Origin: Euptelea pleiosperma
Taxonomy: Eukaryota; Streptophyta; Magnoliopsida; Ranunculales; Eupteleaceae
Assembly (NCBI GenBank): GCA_035048495.1
Contig: CM068540.1
Coordinates: 18,894,829 to 18,958,828, forward strand
Direction of reading: 5' to 3'
Length of the DNA stretch: 64,000 nt
Shown: positions 45,955 to 58,200 of the stretch, one piece after another
Position numbering within the stretch: the stretch's first letter is position 1
How the letters are laid out: every line of letters starts with the position of its first letter
The notes under the pieces: model-generated
Seen by the model: the letters and a program-made list of their open reading frames with translations, nothing else
Databases searched by the model: none
What the model was told of the DNA's origin: nothing
Made by a program: the position numbers and the translations under genes

Positions 45955-46955
45955 CATTACATTATTAAGTCATGCATATGGGTATGGATCGACTCATGGA
46001 TATACGTGTCGGGTTTGGTCACCCAGATTCAGGGCATGACACCTATGTATCTAAAGCTAGAGCCTAAGCCTGACCCGTAGTTAGAAATTTCCCATTTAAT
46101 ATGATTTTAACATGCGTATTTGACGTATTTTTAACAAAACATATTATACAGTCGTATTATTGGTAAATTCACGTATGTTATGAGGACCATATTATACATG
46201 TATTGTTCCTTAATTATTAAAAGATGATTTTTAATATGAAAGAATGGAAAAGTATTATTTTTTAATTTCTTGATATTTTTAATTTTACTTAATATTTTCC
46301 AAAATTTTAAAAGAATCTTTGAATGACAAATCCCTAAATTATACTCAAACATTTTTTTCGTATTGTATTTTTTTGCCTTATGTCAAATTCTAGTTACCAA
46401 TTTCCCATTTAATACTGATACAGTACATGTATTTAATGTATTTAAAAAAGTACATGTATTAAAAAAACATATTATACAGCCGTATTATTCAAAGATTGGG
46501 TAAAATTCATGTATTGTATGAGTACGATATTATATTATATTATTAAAAAATTATTTTTAAATGTGAAAAATACAAAAAAAATATTTTTAAAATTTTAAAA
46601 TACTTTTTATTTATTTTATTCTCCCCCAATTTTTTTAAACCTATTTTCAAATGACAAGTCCGAATCATACTCGGCCCGAATTGACAGCCTTAATTAGGTT
46701 CCTTAGTCCTTAAACTTGCGATTATTCCATGGGAGAACATTAATGCCTTGTGGTTTATTTAAAGTGTAAAGGCTGAGCTGGGTAGCGCCATCCCACTTTT
46801 GAATGAGCATCCAACGGCATCTCTCTCTTGGCTGCGATTTGAACACATATATAACAATAATTCGTGTTGTACAATATCTTTTCCTCATGGAAGGAAAGTT
46901 ACACGTAGCAGGCCAGCTTTTCGGATTTCAAATTCTCCAGTAAGACAGATGTCTA
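45955..46955. repeat. AT-rich spacer with a diverged tandem duplication
   Basis: No gene. The blocks at about 46,084-46,350 and 46,396-46,670 repeat the same order: TTTCCCATTTAATA, AACATATTATACAG, CGTATTATT, a poly-A/T tract, AATGACAA and ATACTC. Period about 315-330 bp. Confidence 0.55.
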
Positions 46956-47600
46956 GGGGGCGTTTGGTAACAAAAATAAAGAGTAAGTTATTGATTTTTA
47001 TCAGCCAAAAAGTTAAAAAGTTAGGATGTGTTTTATATTTTAACTTTTGAAAAGTTAAAAACTATCTTAAAACTGAAGCTAAATTTTGACTCCGGATCTG
47101 GTTACCGCCCTAAAATGACAAGCTCCGATTGCAGGACACAATATGAGCCACGTGGCACATTCTTAGGGGACTCTAACCGTATGGATGTTTGGCCAATCCC
47201 TAAGTAGACCTAAAACAAAAACTGAGCCTGATTAGTGATTTATAGGCGTTGGATTGGACTTATTTTCATGGATTAATCTCAACTGTGGGAATTTGAGCAG
47301 TGAGGTACAAAGATCCAATGTCTAGAAATCACTAATCAAACTGCTTTTTGGTTTGTAGGTCCACCTAGGGATGGACAAACATCCATACGGTCAGAATCCT
47401 CTAAGAATGTGCCATGTGGCTCATATTGTGTCTTGTAACCGGAGCCTGTCATTTTAGGGCGGTAACTGGACAATCCCTTAATTTTTTAGCTCTTAACTTC
47501 TAAGAGAAATTGCTTCTCAAAAATTAATTTCAATCACTTTCAACTAGTAACTTCTACTTCAAGTAGAAGTGCTTTTACTTAGGGGGTCCCAAACGCCCCC
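46956..47600. mobile_element. MITE-like element with GGGGGCGTTTGG inverted termini
   Basis: Begins GGGGGCGTTTGG (46,956) and ends with its complement at about 47,600. It encloses a second foldback unit (47,101-47,466). No target duplication is evident. It lies about 500 bp upstream of the CHR5 leader. Confidence 0.6.
47101..47466. repeat. Nested near-perfect foldback (hairpin) unit
   Basis: The two arms start GTTACCGCCCTAAAATGACA and contain CACAATATGAGCCAC, GTGGCACATTCTTAG and CGTATGGATGTTT in mirrored order with little loop between them. RNA from it would fold into a hairpin of more than 150 bp. Related units occur at 59,270-60,090. Confidence 0.85.
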
Positions 47601-48192
47601 CAAGGTCCTCTTCCACTAGAACTAAAGAACAGTTTACCTTCCTCGTACGCACCAATAAGATATGAGAACCAACCTTCAACGGCTCAAAAAGAGTATAGAA
47701 ATGTCAGTAGATCAGACGGTTAAGGTCATCTAATCACTTCTTATTTTGTCATATAAGGTCTTCAAGGTGGGCCCATGGTTTGTTAGTGGGTGGTCCCACT
47801 ATTGTACACAGTTACTTTGGTTTACCAAATCGCGTCCTAAACCACCCAATGCCCTAAAACACTTTCTTTTATCATAAGGTCCGTATGGAAACATATTTTA
47901 ACCGTAGAACCGCGTCTGATACTCCCAAAACTTGAATACACCACAGCATCAGCCCCGTGTGCCGGCGATACATAGTGCCTCGTGGCTCTTTTCCATTGGC
48001 CATCGCATACTCCCGGTAACCTTTTAGACGGAGAGCGGCGAATGAAATCTAGAGAGAGAAAGTAGAGAGAGAGTATTTCTTTAAAAACAAAATAAAAAGT
48101 TAAAAACCTCTGCAATCTTATTCTCTCTTTGATAGTCTCTCTCTCTAGCTCTCTAGCAGAAGCCTTTCTCTCTCCCCCCCTCTCTCTCTTGT
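47601..48192 (+). promoter_or_regulatory. Upstream/promoter region of CHR5
   Basis: Between the MITE and the leader. No clear TATA box, but a strong CT-rich stretch (48,118-48,190, CTCTCTCT and CCCCCCTCTCTC), as in the pyrimidine-patch promoters of broadly expressed plant genes. The transcription start cannot be fixed from sequence. Confidence 0.45.
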
Positions 48193-48193
48193 T

Positions 48194-48277
48194 ATGGACA
48201 TCGTCGACCGGGAAATCGAATCAACCCATCACAACTCCCTGAAATCGATCATATTCTCACCATCCGGCGCAGATTAG
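48194..48277 (+). promoter_or_regulatory. Possible upstream ORF in the CHR5 5'UTR
   Basis: An ATG in the CT-rich leader opens a 27-codon ORF (MDIVDREIEST...PSGAD) that ends before the first splice donor. If transcription begins upstream of 48,194 it would precede the main start and could reduce translation. Needs 5' end data. Confidence 0.35.
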
Positions 48278-48484
48278 CCGCCACCGCTATCTCCAACCCC
48301 AACTCCCAAAACCCGAAATCAAAAAAAACAGAAGGGAAAAAAACCCGATATTTTTTTTTTACATTTTTTCACCGTCGACCCATCAGTTTTCCGACGGCGC
48401 AACCCCCTTCAGGTGTGCACGATTATTAACCGGCGCACCCCCCCCTCTTTCGGTCCCTATTTCATCTCGTTGTCGTCTCTTGAG

Positions 48485-49171
48485 GTAAGTTTGTCTGTCC
48501 GATGCTTCATCGGTTCCTCTGTTTCTTCTGATTGCGCTCCTTTGACTGGAATTTCTTGGAGATTAGAGGTTTCTGATGCTAGATTTAGGATTTCTTCGTC
48601 TTCTAGGGTTTGGCGATGGAAGTCCAATAGGGTTTTGGCGATTGGATTTCTTGGTTTTTATTTGTTCAGTACCGATCCGTTGTTTGTACTTTCTGATTTG
48701 TTTGTTTGAATCTCTATAAGCATTGAATCATTTTCGGATTTTTGGGATCGGATTTGCTTCGATTTGAGTTTGTTTGGTCGTCAATTTGGAAAGTCGAAGG
48801 TAGTGTGTGGAAATTGTGTTGAAATATGCGGCTCCGACTTTGTTTGAACTCTTCGTAGGTAGTCATTTTGCCGATGCTTCCCTTTATTGGGTTAATTTTG
48901 ATTGGATCAATCGATAATGTGTGGTGTTCGCACTTCATGCATTGAATTTTACTTCTTGTCTTGCATGTCACAGTTTTGAGATCAAATAATGACCTCGGAA
49001 TTCACCAAAAAAATTTCGTTTCCTTTTTCGCTAATGTTTTGGTTTTGATTGTGGTCACTTTTTCAGAAAGAGTTTCAGTTGATAATTTATGATAATCTGA
49101 TAGAGTTTGTGTATTTGTTACACATCTTACCCCAACTGAGCAAGCTAAATTTGTTTGCCTTGGGTTTGTAG
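48485..49171 (+). other. 5'UTR intron of CHR5
   Basis: Donor GAG|GTAAGT at 48,484/48,485 and acceptor TTTGTAG at 49,171, T-rich throughout. The coding start lies 58 bp after the acceptor. The 98-codon ORF over the donor (48,413-48,709) is a chance frame. Confidence 0.7.
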
Positions 49172-49229
49172 GACAGATCTTTCACAGTAAGACTTTGAAG
49201 TAGAGTTTAGAACATTTTCATGTAAAAAG

Positions 49230-52200
49230 ATGGCCTTTTTCAGAAATTATACAAATGAGACAGACTCACACAATGTCCTGAATGAAAAAGGCCAGGACCA
49301 TGGTGTTGAGAGAGTTCATAATTCAGTTGGAAATGAAGATGTAGATGCAAGTTCGAGTGAGAAGGATGTTGAATTGAAGATGGATGATCAGTACCCGAGT
49401 CAGGACGAACAGGATGATACCAATAGGCTACAAAATGAGACTGCTGGTGGGGACAGCATCGCAAGGAGAACACAGAACTTTCAGCCTTCCGGAAGGAGAG
49501 CGCCTTTGGTTGGAAAGTGGGGTTCCTCATTTTGGAAGGACTGTCAACCTATGTACCCTAGGGAAGGATCTGAATCTGGCCGGGACTCGAAGAACATGGA
49601 TTCTGATTATAAAAGTGAGGAAGGATCTGAGGATAATTCCTCAGATGTGAGGGAAGATAGATTAGAATCAGTAGACTATGATGGGCAGAAAGAAACCGAA
49701 GACGTTCAAAGGTGCCAGTCTGATGTACCTGCAGATGAGATGTTGTCTGATGATTACTACGAGCAGGATGGAGAAGAGCAGAGTGATTCATTGCATTATA
49801 GAGAACTGAACCGACCTAGTGCTTCAAGTTCGAGGCCACTATCAAGGCCCGTTGCTGTCAACAATAACATGTCAAGGAGTTCAAAGGCTGCAAATGTCGA
49901 TGAATATGATGATGATGATTACGAAGATGAAGATGGGGATGATGAGGAAGACGGTAGGTGTATCTGACTTTATTGTTTTCTATTAGATTATTAACTGAAG
50001 CTTTGATGTTTTGATCACTGAATTAATATCTAACTCATTCATCCTATCTTATCTATGACAAAAAATTTCCTGTTTTCAGTATGGCCTTGCATGTTGCCTC
50101 GGTTTTATTGATGGAGCCTGTATTTTTTTTTTTTTTTCACTGCAGAAGATGACCCTGATGATGCAGATTTTGAGCCTGATTGTGGAGGCCTAAGCAGCCG
50201 CACCAGGAACAAGGTTATTTTGTGATCTTATTTGCTGTATCATACTTGAAGCATTTGAAGAATGGGTTTGGTACTATGATGTTATGCTTCAATTCAGCTT
50301 TTATGCACTATTATATTAATTTTTGCATAACAATACTAGATTTTACTACCCAACTTGTGGCATTAGCAATCTGAACTCTTAGTTATAGACCTCAATGATA
50401 TTGAGACATAGCTGCCACTGTGGATTTAACATACAATTGATGACCTTGATTGTCATCGTTGTCATTCGATGCATTTGATGATTTCTCTATGAAATTGTTT
50501 CATTTACCATTTGGATTTCTACATTTGGCATGAGCACATCCTTGCCGCGCATGACCTTATGTGGCTACTCTGCATTAGGTGTTTTTCCTATCCTAGCCAT
50601 CCCTATCTGAGCTGTCCACTAGGGTTGCTTGGATTAGCACATTGCAGGTGGTGTTTCTGGAGTTTCCTTTAAGAATCTCAAACTGCACTCCTACCAAGTT
50701 ACAAACACCTAACATCGAGAATGCCCATACTAAAACATCTCTGACATCCTTGACCTCCAAACAATTCCTATCCCATAAAACAACGATACCGCCAGATGTG
50801 TCGATGGCTGGAAGGTCGTGCCACCCGACATCTTTGAAGCCGCACACTTATTTGATAACAGAATCATCCATCTTGTCTAATTTCATTTCTTGAAGAATGA
50901 CCACCTTCACCCGCCATCTTCTAATGATGCTCTTTACCACTGCCCTTCTCTCCTTACTCTCCAAACCTCTTACATTCCAGGACATAATCTTTGTCGCCAT
51001 TAACAACCGCTCAACTTCCTCCTTTTCATCCCCCCACTATCTGCATCCGTACCTGAGTTAAAATGGCACGTCAACCTTTGGAGTTCACGAGATAACCTGG
51101 TTGGCGTCTCCCTTGAGATAGGGTTGATACAAAATGCATCTAGTCTCTCCCTTCCCACCTGGCTGGCCTCCTCCACTATCGACAATTTGTTTCTGACACC
51201 TGGAGAAGCCTGCTCCTGAAAAACAGTTAAGCACCCTTCATGAGCTTGTTTATCTGCCCCTTCAATCACCTCTCCTACTGCCTCCGTATTACCCCTACAA
51301 CACTCGATTCTTTATCTGATAACCGACTTAAGAAGTAAGTCCTCAGCCTCATGCCCATTGCAAGAAATGCCTAATATCTCATCAATCGCTATAATGTTAG
51401 CCATCAGCCAATCCGCGGTATTCACTTCCGATGCTTGTGTAAACTCTGGGACCGGCCCCACCACAGCAGAAGACTCCCTTTGCATTCCCACCCAGTTGGG
51501 ATATAAGAGTCAACTAACTTATAAGGTCCTGGGCTTAATAACCCGAGCCCAAAGTGTTGGGGATTTTGAAGGCTTCACAAGCCCTAAGTAGAATTTTTTG
51601 GCCCAACCCACCTGAATTATGTTTTCGGCCCAGCCCTCCTGAAAATGGTTAACCCGAACCGCCCACTATCCGGAACCGAATCAGATCGGGGCTCGAAAAG
51701 TGTCACCAGTGCATGCGTCGTAGACTTCAGAAAATGTTTTTTCCGCTAAAATTCACCGATCAAGTTAGCAATCAACCTCCAACCCTAGCAAAGAACTCCA
51801 TAAGGCGTAGGAATCTCCCTTTAGCATTAGTCTTCACATCCGCCACATACATGCTCCCCTAAAATACGAACTTCTTCCAGAAAACATCCTTAGAGGTCAA
51901 ATGTAAATTTGAGAAAACACTGCAACACCATTCCAACACTTCCATGAGATTTTGACGCCGCACCTCGCAAATGGCAAATCTCTTCGCTTCCACCTGGACC
52001 TCCATATATATCTCTCGATTATGGCAGAGGCGGTGAGTAATGGAGAAAAGATTGCAACAAGAAACAACAATGTCAGAAAATCAGTTTGGTTTACTAAAAT
52101 TATAATATAGATGAGGGTTTGGTATAAAAAAATAATAATATAGATGAGGGTTGTTTTAGTCTCTTGAAACTAACTTTACGAGACCACTCCCATTCTCTCC

Positions 52201-55200
52201 AACCACTTTATTACAACACGTTGACCGTTCTGTCTTTCTCTCTCTTTAAGATTGGGCTTCCTTTTAGAAACGACTTTTTTTTTATTGATTTCAAAAGCTC
52301 ATAACCTCTAATCTGTATAGTTGTTTTGTTTACCCCCACCTATCCCTTCAATTGTCTATTTTTTTGCTCAAGTAAAATTCCCGTTATTTATTAAAACTAT
52401 CTGAGTTATGCATTTGCTTGATCTTAGGGATCGTTTACCATGTTATACCCAAACATGTGGTGCATGTGCAAGAAGGTGGGACCCATCATTTAGTGTGACC
52501 AACCTAAAGTTATCTTTAATGTAAAAAACAATCTAATTGAATGAGCGACCATCCCATCCGTCAATTCTTTAGAATGATTAAGACCAAGGAAATAAATTTT
52601 GATTTCGAGGTTTATTTCGACTATCCTAAAAATGGAAATATTTTGACTAGTGTGATGGAAGTATTGTGGAAAGTTTAAGAAATGATAAAACAAGCATAAA
52701 AGTACACTCATAAGCTATTAGACCATAATATACAACCATATGTAGTGTGGAAATGAATGATCATAGCGGTCTGTAATATGTCGAGGGTGGTAATATGATA
52801 GCTAGACAACTAAAAACAGAAAAATTAGAAAATAAAATGATTAGAATCAGTAATAATATCAAATTAAGTTCATTACATCCAAATATGCATGGATTTGATG
52901 CATTAACTAATCCTATTTCAATTACACTAATGTTCTAATATTGTGTATAATTTTAAAAAACCTATTTATTATGAATTTATAGCATTTGGCTAATTTTTCA
53001 AATTTTCAATATGTAAAAAAAGTTGGTTATTTTGGGAAAAAATTTAACCCAATCAAATTGTAGATCGGGCTAAGTAATACAACATATAATTAATTCATGC
53101 ACAACCATGGATGTTTAGGGTGAAAATCAATAAAATTGGGATTTTTCCAAAATTAGGTCCTCTAGAATGCCCCATTTTTATTTCTTGTAAGAAAACTATG
53201 GATGCTACATGCAATGTGATCTATCATATCGTTAAAGAAATTACTCTTCATTTTCCTACATAATTCTATTACTTCAGATCATTTTGTCAAGTTTGGAAAC
53301 CTATAGGTCTCAAGTGCTTACCATCCCTAAAACAATGGACTGGAGTTGTCACTCAGAGTTTGGTTAATCTATTACAATGTTTAGTGAGGGATGATACTTC
53401 TGCAAGTGGAATTGGCTGATAAATATAAGATCATGCATCTTTGCTACATCAATCACTCCTCTAAAGTTGGTGACCCAAATCCTGGAAGATTCTAAAGTTC
53501 GCTCCTCTAATTCAGTCTTTATAATGGTAAACTACAGACATTATGAAATAATTTCTATTCATTATTTCATCTGTTGGTTGGTTGTCTAGTTGTTGAATTC
53601 AATTTCTTGAAGAAGTGAGTTGGTTTGTTCATTGTGCAAGAAAAACTGTGTCTACATTTGGTCAATAGTAATATCATTTGGATATTCAATAACGGAACTT
53701 TTACCATTATTATTATGGTTGTGATTTGACATATATGCCATAACTTGAATTTCTGCAAACTAACTTCATGCTTGGCTTATGTTTTTTGGTTTTTATAATA
53801 ACAGGATAAAGAGTGGAATATGGATGATTCTGATGGAGATGATGATAATGATTATGACCTTGGTATCTCAGATGAAAATGATGCAGATTATAGTGGCAAA
53901 CCCCGGGGCAGAGTACGAGGTAAGGGTGGACGTAGTTTGAAGTCTATCAGAGAACATAAATCATTCTCTGCACATAATCGACAAAAAAGAGGGAAAACTT
54001 TTTTGGAAGAGGAAGATTCATCTGCAATTGACTCAGAAATTGACAGTGAAGAGGACTTCAAAGGTAGAACTAAGAGAAATACACATATCCGTAAGAACAG
54101 CAATGGTCGATCCACTATGTCTGCGAATATCATGGGGCGAAATGGCGAGGTTCGCACTTCCAGTAGGTCAGTGCGGAAGGTATCATATGTCGAAAGTGAA
54201 GAAAGTGAAGGAGTAGATGAAGGAAAGACAAAGAAGTGCCAAAAGGTTTGGACTATTTTACATAATATTGTTTCGATTTAGTCTGATATGTTTTCTCGTT
54301 ATTTGTGCTTGCACAAACTTCTTGTTACCTTCGACATTTTTTTTAAGAATATTTGTTCATGTAGTCTGGGAAGGGCAGGAAATTAATATTGAAGCAATTT
54401 AGTGATAAAATGGGAGAGTTCAATTTCTTATACCAACGAAATATAATCTTAGATCGATATAACATTTTTTTTTGATAAGTGGATCGATATAACAGGTGTA
54501 GCATTATGTAATATGCAATAGGGATTTGTTGATCAATAGCTTCATGTTACCTTAACATTATATCTTTCACTTAAATCAGATTCATATGCAATGCCAACAA
54601 AATATGGTCTTCAATAGGATTTGTTGATAAATGATTATCTTTGGAACCCTTGCAACCTGCAATTGATCTAGAAGAATTTTGGATTCTTGTTTGCACCTAG
54701 ACTTTATGACTTTCTATATTTCCATTTGATGGATCACCTGCCTGATAGTTGGCGCTTCTCCATTGAGTGCAGCAATAAACGAAACGTGAGCCTAATTGGG
54801 TTTTGGAGGGAAGGAGGCAATGTTGATGATGTTTCAGTATTATAAAAGTACACTGGGCATTTTGGGGTTTTGATTTCACAGACAGTTTTGAGGTCCCTTT
54901 GGTGTTTTAAGAGGACTTTCTGAATACTGTTGTGCGATTGAGTGAAGTGGGTAATGGTCTGTGGGTACTTGCTGATGTGGTTGATCACATTAGGGTGTTC
55001 ACACGAGGATGGATTATGATTTTCTCTTATATGCTTAGGAAGCCAATGATTTGTTGGACTCTTTAGCAAAAAGGAAGCCAATGATATGTTGGACTCTTTA
55101 GCAAAAGGTGGTGTACCTAGAGAATCTTTGTATACAGAGATATCCTTCCCTAATCTTGTATCTTCCTCATTATAACAATTTGTTAGTTATCCAGAAAAAA

Positions 55201-58200
55201 TTAGGAAGTCCAAAAAAAAATGAAGATATAAAAATCTTTCTTTCGTCACCTTCAATTGTGCCATCTGACTTGAATGGAATTTTGTTTAGATAGACCAACA
55301 AAAGGAAAAATTAGATGAAAATGCTGACTGATTATGCCTAGACACTCACAAACCCCTCATAATCATGAAAACTTAAGTTGTTAGGTCTTATATGCATCTC
55401 AATAATTTTTCCATCAGTATTAGTACATTTTAACCTTCAATTCATTTGCTTATTAATTTACAAAAACCAAAACCATATCCTGAGTCCTAAAATTACTTCA
55501 TTAGGAAAATTTCTTATATTAATTCAATAGGTTAATTCTACAATGAAATTCTGGTCTTCATGTTCCTGCGCCTGTGGAGCTGTTTGGTTTAATATCCAAT
55601 TTCTCTTGAAATACTACTTTGACAAGAATATTTTTTTGTTGGTTGCTATAATCGTGTATGATTTCATGTTTTAGCTTTAACAAGGCCTTTACCTCGTATG
55701 ACTGGTCATTGTGAAGCCTTCCCTCACAAATGACCCCATTAGTTTGAAAGTTATAGGAGTTTATTATTTGTTTATCATTTGCAGTACTATCCTTATTCTC
55801 TTCTTAAAACTGGTTTCTCAGGAGGACATTGAAGAGGATGATGCTGATTCCATTGAAAAGGTACTCTGGCACCAGCCAAAGGGCATGGCTGAAGATGCTT
55901 TAAAGCACAATAAATCAACACAGCCTTCTGTATTGAGCCACTTGTTAGACTCTGAACCAGAATGGAATGAGATGGAATTCTTCATAAAATGGAAGGGCCA
56001 GTCATATTTACACTGCCAGTGGAAATCATTTTCTGATCTCCAAAATGTAAGCCATTTGGTATAATGGGGGTGGCATCGAGCTTTTATTAAGTTTTCATTG
56101 GTGATTCTAATGTATTCTTTCATAAGGCATCATTGGGTGATAGAAATCCTTTTCTTTTGTGTCCTTTTTAGCCTATTCCCGATGTTTAAATTTCATGTTC
56201 ATTTTATGTTGGTGGATTTGCAGCTTAGTGGCTTTAAGAAGGTTTTAAATTACACAAAAAGAGTTACGGAAGAGAGGAAATATAGAAAGAAACTTTCACG
56301 TGAGGAGGTAACATTTTGGCTGTTTGTTCTTTTTTGTCTAGTGGATTATATCTTTTGTGAATTGTGGCTTCTGTCTGTATAATCAAGTTTGAAATGATTT
56401 TAGAAACTTTGAGTATATCAAGGATGATTAGTTGAAACATAAATATCTAGAAGTGTATTTTTTTTTTGCAAATACTGCTTATGGTTTTATTGCCATTGAC
56501 ATCTCTAAATGTTGCAGTATTTAATCTCTCTGGTGCTATATGAATTTTATCCAGTAGGAAATATTTTTTTTTGTGTAATGTTTTTTCAAGTTACATGGCA
56601 CTTAAGTTGTGGATTTGTTCTAGTTGGCTTCCTCCTTGTGATAAAAATTATATTTGATTTTGTTATATACTCTGCTATATAAGAAGCTTCAACAATAAGT
56701 AGGAGAAAAGCAAGGTTTAAATCTTGGTCTCAAGGTATGTCTCAGTCAGTGTCACACCCCAATCTAGAATTCAGGATCCGACCCATAACTCTATAGCCAG
56801 ATTCTCAAGTCAAGTTAAGGCATGATAATAATTAAAAAAAAAAAAAATCCACTACACTAATGACATTTCACAGGTATTTTATTACACAGGTTAACAAACA
56901 GTTTATAGATATGGATAATTATATAAAATCTCAACCAAAATCTCTACTATAAAAGTCAACAACTGTTTAACAACTCAAAATGAAACTCCAAACCAAAACT
57001 TCAAATCAATAGAAACAAAATCTGATTGACAATTAACTGAAACTAGACTATTGATGAACTTGTCCACCTCAGCCTATCATGGCTCAGAGTCTTCCACAGT
57101 CTGATCTGAAAACAAATGTGATAATACACGTGAGTTTCAAACAAACTCATAGGGATGACGACCATCTCCACCATGATAATGGAGATGCAATGTCAAAACA
57201 TGCAAGATAAAAAAAATATGTATGACAGGTTATAATAATTTCAATAGAACTTAAGAATGGTTAAATCTTACTTGTCTTCTTTATTTTCAATTCTTATAGT
57301 TCCCTAGGACATACAAGCTCAACACTCTTCAGCCTATTTTCGCAACAGTTGGCCAGACTATCAACCCCTCACTCATGGATCCATGGAGGTTTACGGTTTT
57401 GCACCGAAGGGCTACCTCGACCTTACTTACTATCCAAGTGCCCTTGTACCTAGGTTTAATTGTCATTCAATGATAGATTATCAATGTATCAATTTACTTT
57501 TCCAACCAAGTCCAACACTTTTATCCAAGTTACAAGGTATTTTATCCCCATGATTTATCACATAAGTCTCAATCCATATGCATAATGTCAGTTTATACAA
57601 AACAGTCCATACATGCAACTACTTAATATAAGGTAATTCATGAAAACAATCATTTAATAATCAAGATAATGTATAAAACATTTCTGCATAAATCAATTTT
57701 TTTTTCAATGTACATGTCCTTATATATAGACTGATTTTTAAGTATAAAACATTCCCTTAAATGTAAACTTATTATGTATGAATAGTCCCAATTTATGATC
57801 TGATTTTTGTGATATAATAGTCCATCTTATGGACTGATTTTTCGGTAAAAACAATCCATCAGGTGTAAACTTATTATGTCAGAATATTCCCAATGTATGA
57901 TCTGATTTTTGTGATGTAACATTCCATTTTCTGGACTGATTTTTTTTATACTAAAACAGTCCCATATATGGACTGCTTGATACACTAGATTAATTCCCCA
58001 TATGGTCTGATTGTCATAGTGTAACAGTCCCATAAATGGACTGATTGTTACACTAGAACAGTCTTATGTATGGGTATTTAGTGATGACAAAATAGTCACA
58101 GAGATTCTTTTCCCATAAAACAAAAGGCAAAGAGTTCTTTTTTTCTAGTAGTAATATAATTACTGAGAAAGATAACCATTTTACACATCTAATCCAAAAT

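Noticed and set aside
48413..48709. 98-codon ORF upstream of CHR5
   Set aside because: Crosses a good splice donor (48,484/48,485) and lies mostly in the 5'UTR intron; no family resemblance.
54734..55081. 115-codon minus-strand ORF in CHR5 intron 3
   Set aside because: Shadow of the RNase H remnant read on the plus strand.
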